64,000 nt of DNA, from NCBI GenBank assembly GCA_015068645.1, contig SVKD01000004.1, positions 67,054 through 131,053 of the forward strand, given 5' to 3'. The translations under genes and the position numbers were made by a program. The notes below the pieces were generated by a model. That model was not told the DNA's origin, made no database searches, and saw only the letters and a list, made by a program, of their open reading frames with translations. This DNA is from Oscillospiraceae bacterium (lineage in GTDB: Bacteria > Bacillota > Clostridia > UMGS1840). Below are positions 45,160 to 55,054 of the stretch, one piece after another; the stretch's first letter is position 1, and each line of letters opens with the position of its first letter.

Positions 45160-46526
45160 AAAACGAAATAGAATCTTATCACTATGGAATTTACCATCTT
45201 TTAAAAATGATTTTCCCATTTGATGAGGTTGTTTGTAACCACGAAAATGCGGATTTGGATATTTCCTATCAGGTCCATGATTCTTTTGTGAAAATTACCT
45301 GCGGAGATAAAATTCATCAGGAACCGATTGTCAGAGATGATGTTTTGCTTACGCTAAAACGTGCTATCTATCGTGTGTGTAATGCAAACTTGCCTTTTGG
45401 TATTTTAACAGGAGTCCGCCCTTCTCAGACAGCGCTGAAATTTTCAGAAAACGTTCTTGACGGTTTATCTTCTGTGTATCTGGTTTCTCCCGAGAAAGCA
45501 CGCGTGATGGAGCAATGTGCCAATCAGGTAATTGCAACAGGAAAAACATTATCTAAAAAAGAAATTTCTTTATATATTCACATTCCGTTTTGTCCCACAA
45601 GGTGCGGATACTGTTCTTTCACGCTGGAATATTTAAAACCTTATTCCTTGCTGATTGATGATTATTTTATTGCACTTCTTACAGAGGTTCGTGCCGTGAT
45701 GGAAACCCTTTCGGAATGCTGTCTTACCTTAAACAGTGTGTATATCGGGGGCGGAACGCCTACCGTATTAACAGAAAAACAGTTAGAACAGTTAATCGGC
45801 ACTGTATTGTCATTTCAGACTCCCAAAGAATTTTCGGTGGAAGCAGGCAGAGCTGACACCATTACTTACGAAAAACTATCCGTGTTATCCAAAATGGGAG
45901 TGAACCGCATCAGTATTAATCCTCAAACGTTAAACCAAGCTACTTTGGACCGAATCGGAAGACGTCACAGTGTTGAAGAATTTTTAAAAGCTTATGAAAT
46001 GAGCAGAAAATTCTCTTTTGAGACGGTCAATACCGATTTGATTGCCGGGTTACCCGGAGAAACTTTTTTAGATTTTAAACATTCCTTGGACGGAATCTTA
46101 GAACTTTCTCCTGAGCATATTACCTTACATACCTTGTGCAAAAAGCGTACCTCTGATCTTCGGATGCAATCCGATTTAGAGCAGTATCGGGAAGCTGAGA
46201 AAATGCTTCAGTATTCTTACGATGTGTTGGAACCAACTTATGAACCTTACTATATTTACCGTCAGAAAAATGCGGTGGCAGGTCTGGAAAATATCGGTTT
46301 TATGAGAAATGGCAAGGTATGTAACTATAATATTTTTATGATGGAAGAAATTTCTTCCGTGGTGGCGGTTGGTGCAGGAGGAACTTCCAAACTGACCGAT
46401 TTTGCTACCAAAAAACCCTTCTCCAAACTTCGTACCGACAAGCAGCCGGAACGGTATATGAGAGATTTAGATGAAATTATCAAAGAGAAGCAAACTTTTT
46501 TAAGAGAGGGAATCCCTCTCCTATAG
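45144..46526 (+). CDS. hemZ: HemZ-type radical SAM protein (coproporphyrinogen dehydrogenase-like)
   Basis: The 460-residue protein has an N-terminal region of about 140 residues typical of HemZ, then the radical SAM motif C150xxxC154xxC157 (FCPTRCGYC), GGGTPTVLT and the HemN-like C-terminal half. HemZ of Bacillus is named as an oxygen-independent coproporphyrinogen III dehydrogenase, but many HemN-like proteins instead handle heme or other substrates. No other heme gene is nearby. The ATG overlaps the preceding gene by 16 bases. Confidence 0.87.
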   Translation: MVINLKNEIESYHYGIYHLLKMIFPFDEVVCNHENADLDISYQVHDSFVKITCGDKIHQEPIVRDDVLLTLKRAIYRVCNANLPFGILTGVRPSQTALKFSENVLDGLSSVYLVSPEKARVMEQCANQVIATGKTLSKKEISLYIHIPFCPTRCGYCSFTLEYLKPYSLLIDDYFIALLTEVRAVMETLSECCLTLNSVYIGGGTPTVLTEKQLEQLIGTVLSFQTPKEFSVEAGRADTITYEKLSVLSKMGVNRISINPQTLNQATLDRIGRRHSVEEFLKAYEMSRKFSFETVNTDLIAGLPGETFLDFKHSLDGILELSPEHITLHTLCKKRTSDLRMQSDLEQYREAEKMLQYSYDVLEPTYEPYYIYRQKNAVAGLENIGFMRNGKVCNYNIFMMEEISSVVAVGAGGTSKLTDFATKKPFSKLRTDKQPERYMRDLDEIIKEKQTFLREGIPLL

Positions 46527-46542
46527 AAAAGGAGAAAATCTA

Positions 46543-47067
46543 ATGAATATTTGGCACGATATGAGTGATGCAAGAATCACTCCCGAAAAATTTTCTGCTG
46601 TGATTGAAATTGAAAAAGGCGGAAAAAACAAGTATGAACTGGATAAAGAGACCGGTCTTTTAAAATTAGACCGTGTGTTATACACTTCCACTCATTATCC
46701 GGCAAATTACGGTTTTATTCCCAGAACCTATGCCCAGGACGGTGACCCGTTGGATGTTTTAGTGCTTTGCACCGAAGGAATTTTGCCTATGACGGTGGTG
46801 GAATGTTATCCTATCGGTGTTATCAAAATGATTGATGATGGGGCGGTAGATGAAAAAATCATTGCTGTTTGCGAAAATGACCCCTATCATAACTCTTTCC
46901 GTGATGTATCGGAATTGCCCAATCATTTATTTCACGAAATCAAGCATTTTTACGAAGTGTATAAAATGCTTGAATATAAAGAAACCATTGTCAATATGGT
47001 GGAAGGTGCCGAAGTGGCAAAAAAAGTAATTGCCGATTGCATCGAAAACTACAAAAAGAATTTTTAA
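46543..47067 (+). CDS. ppa: Inorganic pyrophosphatase (family I)
   Basis: Soluble Mg-dependent PPase of 174 residues. Visible are EIEKGGKNKYELDKETG, PANYGFIPRTYAQDGDPLDVLVL (active-site Tyr and Asp cluster) and the later DDGAVDEKIIAV acid group. AAAGGAG precedes the ATG. It lies 22 bases before a PPi-dependent phosphofructokinase, an arrangement with metabolic interest because both use pyrophosphate. Confidence 0.95.
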   Translation: MNIWHDMSDARITPEKFSAVIEIEKGGKNKYELDKETGLLKLDRVLYTSTHYPANYGFIPRTYAQDGDPLDVLVLCTEGILPMTVVECYPIGVIKMIDDGAVDEKIIAVCENDPYHNSFRDVSELPNHLFHEIKHFYEVYKMLEYKETIVNMVEGAEVAKKVIADCIENYKKNF

Positions 47068-47089
47068 GACAGTAACATTGGAGGACATT

Positions 47090-48292
47090 ATGAAGAATTT
47101 GTTGGTAGCACAATCGGGAGGGCCAACTGCAGCAATCAATGCAAGTTTGGCAGGCGTGATTGGCGGTGCATTAAAAGAAGAAGGTATTGATAAAATTTAT
47201 GGTGCCGTTTACGGAATTGAAGGAGTGTTGAATGATAGCTTAATAGAATTAAACACTCTTGATTTAGACATTTTAAAGCAAACTCCTGCGGCATACTTAG
47301 GCTCTTGTCGAAAAAAACTTCCGAAAGTTTCTGATAACCCCGAACTGTATCAGCAGATTTTTTCTTATTTTTCAGAAAAAAACATCGGTTATTTTCTCTA
47401 TATTGGCGGAAATGACTCCATGGATACCGTTTGCAAATTATCCGATTATGCAAAAGAACACGGTATCGATGTGAAAATCATTGGTGTTCCCAAAACCATT
47501 GATAATGACCTTGCGATCACAGACCATACACCCGGTTTTGGCTCTGCGGCAAAATATGTGGCAACCACCGTGGCAGAAATTGCCGAAGATAGTATGGTTT
47601 ATGATTTGAAATCTGTTACCATCGTTGAAATTATGGGGCGTCATGCAGGTTGGTTGACCGGTGCAGCAGCATTGGCAAGAAACGAAAACAGAAGCGCACC
47701 TCATTTGATTTATTTACCTGAAGTTGCATTTTCCAAAGAACAGTTTGTCAATGATATTCAAAATTTATTTGAAAAGGGAATTCATCAAGTGATTGTGGCG
47801 GTATCCGAAGGGATTCACGATGAAAACGGCACTTTAATCTGTGAAGGCGGCACCAGTGCTACCGATTCCTTTGGTCACGCGATGTTAAGTGGTGCAGGAA
47901 AAGCGCTGGAAAACTTAGTAAAAGCGGAACTTGGTTGCAAAGCAAGAAGCGTGGAATTAAATGTATGTCAGCGTTGTGCGGCACATCTGTTATCCGAAAC
48001 TGATGTTTTGGAGGCTTTAGCAATCGGGGAAGCAGGCGTAGCACAGGCTGTGGCAGGTCATAGCGGAGAAATGATGGTATTTACCAGAACTTCCGATAGT
48101 CCTTATCAGATGAAAATTGAATCTGCCGACATTCATAAAAGTGCCAACGTGGAAAAATGTGTTCCCGCTGACTGGATTATAAACGGTAATGATGTCACTG
48201 ACGATTTAGTTGCGTACTTAAAACCTTTGATTGCTGGAGAGGTTGTCGTTCGTTTTGATGAAAACGGTCTCCCCAAACATTTATACAGATAG
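47090..48292 (+). CDS. pfp: PPi-dependent 6-phosphofructokinase
   Basis: Phosphorylates fructose-6-P using pyrophosphate. The 400-residue chain has GGNDSMDT at 106-113, where ATP enzymes have GGDGS; Asn-Asp in this place and the PKTIDNDLAITDHTPGFGSAAK segment mark the PPi-type. MGRHAGWL is also conserved. The ATG at 47090 follows GGAGGA; an in-frame codon 60 bases upstream lies within ppa and is not used. The reaction is reversible, so it can also work in gluconeogenesis. Confidence 0.93.
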   Translation: MKNLLVAQSGGPTAAINASLAGVIGGALKEEGIDKIYGAVYGIEGVLNDSLIELNTLDLDILKQTPAAYLGSCRKKLPKVSDNPELYQQIFSYFSEKNIGYFLYIGGNDSMDTVCKLSDYAKEHGIDVKIIGVPKTIDNDLAITDHTPGFGSAAKYVATTVAEIAEDSMVYDLKSVTIVEIMGRHAGWLTGAAALARNENRSAPHLIYLPEVAFSKEQFVNDIQNLFEKGIHQVIVAVSEGIHDENGTLICEGGTSATDSFGHAMLSGAGKALENLVKAELGCKARSVELNVCQRCAAHLLSETDVLEALAIGEAGVAQAVAGHSGEMMVFTRTSDSPYQMKIESADIHKSANVEKCVPADWIINGNDVTDDLVAYLKPLIAGEVVVRFDENGLPKHLYR

Positions 48293-48303
48293 GATTTTAG
48301 AAA

Positions 48304-49035
48304 ATGTATCAGGATTTTTCATATTACTATGACCAATTTGCCTATGATATTGATTACGGCAAATTTTATCGGTACTACAAAAAAATATTTGAAAAATTTT
48401 CCATATCCCCCAAGCTGATTTTGGATATTTGTTGCGGCACGGGAACCTTAACCCGTCTGATGGCAAAGGATTACGAAATGATCGGTGTGGATTATTCGTG
48501 GGAAATGCTGGATGTTGCCAGAGAGAAAGATCCTGATAACACCATTTTATATCTCAATCAGTCTATGACAGATTTTGAACTGTACGGCACGGTGGATGTC
48601 TGCTATTCTTCTTTAGACAGTGTGAATTATTTACTTTCAAAAGAAGATTTAATCAAGCATTTTAAATTGGTGCATAATTACTTAAACCCCGATGGGTTAT
48701 ACATATTTGATATTTCCACCATTTATAAATTTCGCCATATTTTGGGGAATAACACCTTTACCGACGAAACCGAAACTGAGTTTTTCGTGTGGCAAAATAA
48801 CTATGAAGACCGTCTTTTAACCATGGATTTAGATATCTTCTATCAGGAAGAAAACGGTTCTTACGGACGTGTATCCGAAACTCATTACGAAAGAGGCTAC
48901 ACCATATCGGAAATCTCAAAAGTTGCCGAAAAATGCGGATTTAAAGTGGAAGGCGTTTTTGATGAATTCAGTTTCAAACCTGCCCACGCTAAAAGTGAAC
49001 GGATATTTTTTGTAATAAGGAGCATAAAAAAGTGA
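48304..49035 (+). CDS. Class I SAM-dependent methyltransferase
   Basis: The 243-residue protein has the SAM-binding motif LILDICCGTGTLT (about 38-50), GVDYSWEML (motif post-I) and SLDSVNYL. It belongs to the large family of Methyltransf_11/25-like small-molecule or RNA methyltransferases seen across Clostridia; the substrate is unknown. It starts 11 bases after pfp and overlaps miaB by 4 bases, which points to co-expression with the tRNA-modification gene. Confidence 0.85.
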   Translation: MYQDFSYYYDQFAYDIDYGKFYRYYKKIFEKFSISPKLILDICCGTGTLTRLMAKDYEMIGVDYSWEMLDVAREKDPDNTILYLNQSMTDFELYGTVDVCYSSLDSVNYLLSKEDLIKHFKLVHNYLNPDGLYIFDISTIYKFRHILGNNTFTDETETEFFVWQNNYEDRLLTMDLDIFYQEENGSYGRVSETHYERGYTISEISKVAEKCGFKVEGVFDEFSFKPAHAKSERIFFVIRSIKK

Positions 49036-50435
49036 TAGAATTTGTTTCCAAAGAAATCATTGATACCCAAAAAGAATATATGAAAAATGTCCGCTTAAAA
49101 AATGAGGGGACGAAAAAAACTGCCGTGGTGGTTACATACGGTTGCGCTCAGAATGAAACTGATTCGGACAAGCTTTATGCAATGCTTATGCAAATGGGTT
49201 ACGAAAAAGGCACCGATGAAAAAAAAGCAGACTTGGTAATTTATAACACCTGTTCCGTTCGTGAAAATGCGGAAGTAAAAGTGTACGGAAAAGTGGGCAC
49301 CTTAAAAGCAAAAAAGAAAAAGAATCCCGATATGGTTATCGGTGTTTGCGGATGCTTGATGCAGCAGCCCCACGCCAGCGAACGCATCAAGAAAACCTTT
49401 CCTTTTGTGGATATGGTGTTTGGTACTCACGTAATTCATGAATTTCCTAAAATGCTACATCACGTGTTAACCGAAAGAGAACGTGTGTTCTCGGTAGATT
49501 CGGTAGACGGTGTGATTGCAGAGGGAGTTCCCGTGGTGTACGATAAGTGGTACAAGGCATCCATTCCGATTATGTATGGTTGCAACAATTTCTGTACCTA
49601 TTGTGTAGTACCCTATACCCGTGGCAGAGAACGTAGCCGTAAATCCAAAGATATTTTATCAGAAATCAATACTCTTTGTGAAAAGGGCTTAAAAGAAGTA
49701 ACCTTGCTGGGGCAGAATGTAAATTCCTACGGTAAGGATTTAGAAAATGATTTAGATTTCCCCGATTTATTAGCTGCAATCTGCCAAATTGACCAAATTA
49801 AACGAGTTCGTTTTGTAACTTCTCATCCTAAGGATTTAACCGATAAGTTAATTGCTGTGATGGGAGCTAGCAAAAAAATCTGCAACAGTTTGCATTTACC
49901 GTTCCAGGCAGGGAATAATCGTGTGTTAAAAGAAATGAATCGCCGTTATACCCGCGAGGATTATCTTACTTTGGTTGATAAAATCAGAACAGCAGTACCT
50001 GATATTGCATTAACCTCTGATGTTATTGTGGGATTTCCCGGTGAAACCGAAGAAGAATTCTATGATACCTTATCTTTAATCCGTGAAGTTCGTTTTGATA
50101 ATTTGTTCACCTTTATCTATTCTCCCAGAAAAGATACCAAGGCAGCTTTGATGGCTGACCCCAGAACTTACGAAGAAAAATTAAAAAACTTTAATGAACT
50201 CTTAGAAGTGCAAACCGAAATTTGCAGAGAAGCCAATGAAGCGTATCTGAACAATACCTACGAAATCATTGATGAGGGCTTAAGCAAGAATAATCCCGAA
50301 ATGCGTCAGGGCAGAACTACCACCAATAAGGTGATTAACTACAAAGCGAAAACAGACGTTAAAGAAGGGGATTTTGTAACAGTAAAGGTTACCGAAGTAA
50401 TGTCCTGGTCCTTAGTGGGCGTTCAGGAATGTTAG
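49032..50435 (+). CDS. miaB: tRNA i6A37 methylthiotransferase
   Basis: Adds a methylthio group to i6A37 of tRNA. The 467 residues include an N-terminal UPF0004 domain with three cluster cysteines (TYGCAQNETD, YNTCSVRENAEVK, GVCGCLMQQ), the radical SAM motif GCNNFCTYCVVPYTRGRERSR and a C-terminal TRAM domain. The GTG start has AAGGAG 8 bases upstream and overlaps the previous gene. MiaA, which makes the i6A substrate, is encoded four genes along in the same string. Confidence 0.95.
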   Translation: MIEFVSKEIIDTQKEYMKNVRLKNEGTKKTAVVVTYGCAQNETDSDKLYAMLMQMGYEKGTDEKKADLVIYNTCSVRENAEVKVYGKVGTLKAKKKKNPDMVIGVCGCLMQQPHASERIKKTFPFVDMVFGTHVIHEFPKMLHHVLTERERVFSVDSVDGVIAEGVPVVYDKWYKASIPIMYGCNNFCTYCVVPYTRGRERSRKSKDILSEINTLCEKGLKEVTLLGQNVNSYGKDLENDLDFPDLLAAICQIDQIKRVRFVTSHPKDLTDKLIAVMGASKKICNSLHLPFQAGNNRVLKEMNRRYTREDYLTLVDKIRTAVPDIALTSDVIVGFPGETEEEFYDTLSLIREVRFDNLFTFIYSPRKDTKAALMADPRTYEEKLKNFNELLEVQTEICREANEAYLNNTYEIIDEGLSKNNPEMRQGRTTTNKVINYKAKTDVKEGDFVTVKVTEVMSWSLVGVQEC

Positions 50436-50455
50436 AACAGGATGGATGAACGATT

Positions 50456-53062
50456 ATGCAGATAGAAAAATTATCCCCGATGATGCAACAGTATTTCCAG
50501 ATCAAAAAAGATTATGAAGATACCTTGTTGTTCTTTCGGTTAGGCGATTTTTACGAAATGTTTTTTTCGGATGCTATCACTGCATCCCGTGAGCTTGAAA
50601 TTACGCTGACGGGCAGAGATTGCGGTCAGGAGGAGCGCGCACCGATGTGCGGCGTTCCCTATCACAGTGCCGAAACTTATATTTCAAGACTGATTAAAAA
50701 AGGTTATAAAGTTGCCATTTGTGAGCAGGTGACAGACCCAAAAGCAGCCAAAGGTATTGTGGAACGTGCGGTGGTAAGAATTATTACTCCCGGCACATTT
50801 TCCGATACCAATGCGCTGGATGAAAAATCCAATCATTATTTAGCGTCTGCTTATCTTACCAAAAAAGGAGCAGGGGTTACTTTTTGTGATATCACCACCG
50901 GGGATGTTTCCACCACAGAATTTAGGGGAAATGATTTTATCGCTCATTTAACCAGCGAACTTATCAAATATGCCCCTGCAGAAATTTTAGTAAATTCCGA
51001 AGCTTTGATACATAATAGTTTCCTTTCTTCCGTGAAAGAAAGAATCAACACCCGTTTTGAAACCGTGGACGACTCTGTTTACAGTTTCTCCAATATTGAA
51101 GAAACACTGTCCCGAAAATTTGAAGCGTTCTGGCAGAAAAAGGACGAACTCTTAAAAAAAGAACTGTCTTATTTCTCCTTGGCGGCTTGTCTTTACTATA
51201 TCGATAAAACCCAGAAAACTGAGCTTCGTCATATCAGCGAGTTTGATTATTACGATGCCAACAGCTTTTTGGAAATTGATGATTGTGCCAAACGAAATCT
51301 GGAATTAACCGAAACCATGCGGGATAAAAAACGGTTTGGTTCTTTGTTTGGTGTGCTGGACGAAACCAAAACCTCTATGGGTGCCAGAATGCTCAAACGC
51401 TTTATTGAACGTCCTTTGGTCAATCGCACAGAAATTGAACGCCGATTGGATGCAGTGGACGAGTTAACCCGCAATCAGCCTGATGCAGATGCCATTCGCA
51501 CGTTGTTAAAAGATATTCGAGATGTGGAACGTCTTCTCTCCAAAATTTCTTTGAAAACAGTGAACGGCAGAGATTTGTTGGCACTTCGTGATTCTTTCCG
51601 TGTGCTTCCCGAATTGAAAGAATTGGTTGGTAGATTTTCTTCTTCCTTATGGAAACAGATGGTTCGTGATTGGGATTCTTTAGAAGACATCTTTTCGGAA
51701 ATTGATGCATCTATTTCCGAAGATGCGCCTTTGACCATTCGTGAGGGAGAGATCATCAAAGAAGGATACCACGAGGAAATTGACAAAATCCGTGCCATGA
51801 AGAAAAACAGCAAAACCGTTCTGCTGGAACTGGAAAACAAAGAACGGGAAAAAACCGGAATTGCGAAATTAAAAACAGGCTATAACAAAGTGTTTGGCTA
51901 CTATATCGAAGTCACCAAATCCTATCAGGATTTAGTGCCTGATTATTTTATCAGAAAACAGACTTTAGCCAACTGTGAACGTTATATCACAGCTGAATTA
52001 AAAGAAATAGAAGAAGTGCTGTTAAGTGCAGAAGAAAAAATTACCGAACTGGAATATCAAGTGTTCTGTCAGATTCGAGAAATGATTTTCAATAATTCCG
52101 AACGTATCAAGAAAACTGCTGATTTGATTAGCTATCTTGATGTGTTGGGCTCTTTCTATGAAACGGCTTTAAAACATAATTACGTGAAACCTGAATTTAA
52201 TTCGTTCAATCAAATTGAAATTTTAGATGGCAGACATCCCGTGGTGGAACAAGCAAGAAAAGATATTTTATTTGTGTCCAATGACACAAAATTGACCCAG
52301 CAACAGCATTTTGCTATCATTACAGGTCCTAATATGGCAGGGAAGTCCACCTATATGCGTCAAGTTGCTTTAATCTGCATTATGGCGCAGATGGGTTCTT
52401 TTGTACCTGCAAAATTCGCCTCTTTAACAGTGCTGGACAAAGTATTCACCCGCGTGGGAGCGTCCGACGATTTGGCGATGGGACAATCCACTTTTATGGT
52501 GGAAATGACCGAAGTATCCACGATTTTAAAAAACGCCACAAAAAACAGTTTGGTCATTTTAGATGAAATCGGTCGTGGTACCAGTACCTACGACGGTCTG
52601 TCTATTGCCTGGGCTGTGGTGGAATACATTTGTGAAAAAATTGGTGCAAAAACTTTATTTGCAACCCATTATCACGAATTGACCCAGTTGGAAGAAAAAA
52701 TGAGTCCTGTGAAAAACTACTGTGTTGCTGTGAAAAAACGGGGAGACGATATTACCTTCCTTCGCCGTATTATTGAAGGCGGTGCAGATGACAGCTATGG
52801 GGTAGAAGTTGCCAAATTGGCAGGAATCCCCAATCAGGTGATCAAACGTGCCCAGGAACTGGTGAAAGACTTAGAGGGGGATAAAGATGCTATGAAACCG
52901 TCTTCTGCCAACGTTGTAACGGAAGACGACAGTCAATCATTTGCAGGCATTTTATCTATGAATCTGGTAGCGGAACTGAAAAAAACAGATGTTACAACGC
53001 TGACCCCTTTAGAAGCGTTGAATTTACTTAATAACTTGGTGAATGAAGCCAAAAAAATCTAA
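50456..53062 (+). CDS. mutS: DNA mismatch repair protein MutS
   Basis: Recognises mismatches. The 868-residue protein has the mismatch-binding FYEMFF motif at about 32-37 (Phe-x-Glu), connector and lever domains, and the C-terminal ABC ATPase with P-loop GPNMAGKST at about 624 and DEIGRGTSTYDG. The length is that of MutS1, not MutS2. It is followed by mutL 13 bases later, so both make one repair operon. Confidence 0.97.
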   Translation: MQIEKLSPMMQQYFQIKKDYEDTLLFFRLGDFYEMFFSDAITASRELEITLTGRDCGQEERAPMCGVPYHSAETYISRLIKKGYKVAICEQVTDPKAAKGIVERAVVRIITPGTFSDTNALDEKSNHYLASAYLTKKGAGVTFCDITTGDVSTTEFRGNDFIAHLTSELIKYAPAEILVNSEALIHNSFLSSVKERINTRFETVDDSVYSFSNIEETLSRKFEAFWQKKDELLKKELSYFSLAACLYYIDKTQKTELRHISEFDYYDANSFLEIDDCAKRNLELTETMRDKKRFGSLFGVLDETKTSMGARMLKRFIERPLVNRTEIERRLDAVDELTRNQPDADAIRTLLKDIRDVERLLSKISLKTVNGRDLLALRDSFRVLPELKELVGRFSSSLWKQMVRDWDSLEDIFSEIDASISEDAPLTIREGEIIKEGYHEEIDKIRAMKKNSKTVLLELENKEREKTGIAKLKTGYNKVFGYYIEVTKSYQDLVPDYFIRKQTLANCERYITAELKEIEEVLLSAEEKITELEYQVFCQIREMIFNNSERIKKTADLISYLDVLGSFYETALKHNYVKPEFNSFNQIEILDGRHPVVEQARKDILFVSNDTKLTQQQHFAIITGPNMAGKSTYMRQVALICIMAQMGSFVPAKFASLTVLDKVFTRVGASDDLAMGQSTFMVEMTEVSTILKNATKNSLVILDEIGRGTSTYDGLSIAWAVVEYICEKIGAKTLFATHYHELTQLEEKMSPVKNYCVAVKKRGDDITFLRRIIEGGADDSYGVEVAKLAGIPNQVIKRAQELVKDLEGDKDAMKPSSANVVTEDDSQSFAGILSMNLVAELKKTDVTTLTPLEALNLLNNLVNEAKKI

Positions 53063-53075
53063 ACAGGAGTAACTT

Positions 53076-55046
53076 ATGGGAACCATTCATGTATTAGACC
53101 GATTACTTTCTGATATGATTGCCGCAGGCGAGGTGGTTGAAAGACCTTCTTCTGTGGTGAAAGAACTGTTTGAAAATGCAAAAGATGCAGGTGCAGGCAG
53201 AATTACCGTAGAAATCGAGGAAGGCGGTAAAAAACGAATATCTGTTACTGACGACGGTGTTGGTATGGACCGTGAGGATGCAGTCCTCTCGGTTGTTCGG
53301 TATGCCACCAGTAAACTAAAAACCAAGGAAGATTTGTTTTCTATCGCTACCATGGGCTTCCGTGGAGAAGCATTGGCAAGTATCTGTGCAGTTTCCAAAA
53401 TGACCATAATCACCCGAAAAGAGGAAGCACTTTCCGGTACAATGCTTATCTGTGAGGGCGGAGAAGTCACATCCGTAGAAGATATCGGCTGTCCTGTGGG
53501 TACTAAAATTACTGTTGAAAATTTATTCTATAACACGCCTGCAAGACTCAAATTCTTAAAAAAAGATGCCACGGAAGGTGCGTATATCGAAGAAATTGTG
53601 GCACGACTTATTTTATCCAATCCTCATTTGTCCATTAAATTCGTAAAAGACGGACGACAGGTGTATTATTCCAAGGGAGACAATGATATTCGCTCTGCAG
53701 TGTATGCAGTGTACGGAAGTCAACTGTCCGAACAGTTAATTATGGTAGATGCCGAAAAAAACGGTGTCAGAATTTCAGGATGTGTGGGATCTCCCAACTT
53801 AGCAAGGCCTACCCGTAAATTTGAACATTTCAGTGTCAACGGAAGAATCTGCAAATCCAAAATTTTGATTCAGGCGTTAGAGTATGCTTATTTTCAGAAA
53901 ATGGCACAGGGGAAATATCCCTTTTGTGCTTTGGATATCCAAGTGGATTACACTTTGTGTGATGTGAATGTGCATCCGCAGAAAGCAGAAGTGAAATTCT
54001 CGGATGAGCAGAGTATTTATGATGCTGTTTATAGTGCCGTAAAGGAAGTAATTGAGGCCAAACTATTTGTGAAAGAAACCAAAACAGTTCCCATTGCTAC
54101 GTCAAAAGCAGTGCAGTATGGAGAGCCAAAGACCTATCAACAACGCTCTTTCTTATCCAAAGAACCTGTTTCCGTGAAAACAGAAGCTCCCAAAAAGCAG
54201 GAACCGATTTTTAATCAGGTAAACGATTTTACTTTTATGAGAGAATCCAAATCGGATGAGAAACCGGCTACAGCAATCAAAAAAGAACCGATTGTGAATG
54301 AAAGTGTGATTCCCAAAAAAGAGGAAACACAAAACATTATAGAAGAAACAAAAGAAATAAAAGTAGAAAAAGAAGAAACGATTGTAATTGAACCATTGGC
54401 AGAAATCATTCCCCAAGAACCCAAAATCGTAGAAGAAGCGGCAGAAACCATTCCAGAAAAAATTGAAGAACCTCAGGAAACCTTCCGCGTCATCGGACAG
54501 GTATTTTCTTCCTACATTTTAATTGAAAAAGGGGACGAACTGCTCCTTTTAGACCAGCACGCCGCTCACGAACGGTTAAATTATGAAAAAATTCATCAGC
54601 AGATGACAACGAGGGAAGTTTATTCTCAGCTTCTTTTGGTACCGAAAATTATTGAATTTGCTCCCACTGATTACAGACTCATGTTGGAACATCTTGAGCT
54701 TTTGCAGAATGTGGGAATTATGGCAGACGATTTTTCCGATAATTCCATTGTGGTGCGGGAAATTCCCTGCGAAGTAAAAGAAAAAAATATTGAAAAATTA
54801 TTATATGAAATTTTAGAAGAAATCAAAAAAAGCGGAAAGGTATTGCCCGAAAACTTCAATTTGAAGTTACTGTTTTTGGTAGCCTGCAAAATGAGTGTGA
54901 AAGCAAATACTGAGCTGTCTATGTATCAAATGGAAGAACTGGTCAAAGAAGCGTTTTCCTTAAATGGTAAAACTACCTGTCCTCATGGCAGACCGCTTTT
55001 TATCAGCTTTTCCAAAACAACTATTGAAACGAAATTTGAACGTTAG
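53076..55046 (+). CDS. mutL: DNA mismatch repair endonuclease MutL
   Basis: GHKL ATPase that couples MutS to strand incision. In the 656-residue protein ELFENAKDAGA and DDGVGM are the ATP-site motifs; most MutL proteins have ELVEN(S/A)xDA, so Phe is a small change. The C-terminal domain keeps the endonuclease motif DQHAAHERLNYE and CPHGRP, so this is a nicking-type MutL as expected without MutH. The linker (about 340-470) is unusually rich in Glu, Lys and Pro and looks disordered. Confidence 0.96.
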   Translation: MGTIHVLDRLLSDMIAAGEVVERPSSVVKELFENAKDAGAGRITVEIEEGGKKRISVTDDGVGMDREDAVLSVVRYATSKLKTKEDLFSIATMGFRGEALASICAVSKMTIITRKEEALSGTMLICEGGEVTSVEDIGCPVGTKITVENLFYNTPARLKFLKKDATEGAYIEEIVARLILSNPHLSIKFVKDGRQVYYSKGDNDIRSAVYAVYGSQLSEQLIMVDAEKNGVRISGCVGSPNLARPTRKFEHFSVNGRICKSKILIQALEYAYFQKMAQGKYPFCALDIQVDYTLCDVNVHPQKAEVKFSDEQSIYDAVYSAVKEVIEAKLFVKETKTVPIATSKAVQYGEPKTYQQRSFLSKEPVSVKTEAPKKQEPIFNQVNDFTFMRESKSDEKPATAIKKEPIVNESVIPKKEETQNIIEETKEIKVEKEETIVIEPLAEIIPQEPKIVEEAAETIPEKIEEPQETFRVIGQVFSSYILIEKGDELLLLDQHAAHERLNYEKIHQQMTTREVYSQLLLVPKIIEFAPTDYRLMLEHLELLQNVGIMADDFSDNSIVVREIPCEVKEKNIEKLLYEILEEIKKSGKVLPENFNLKLLFLVACKMSVKANTELSMYQMEELVKEAFSLNGKTTCPHGRPLFISFSKTTIETKFER

Positions 55047-55054
55047 GAGTCCTT

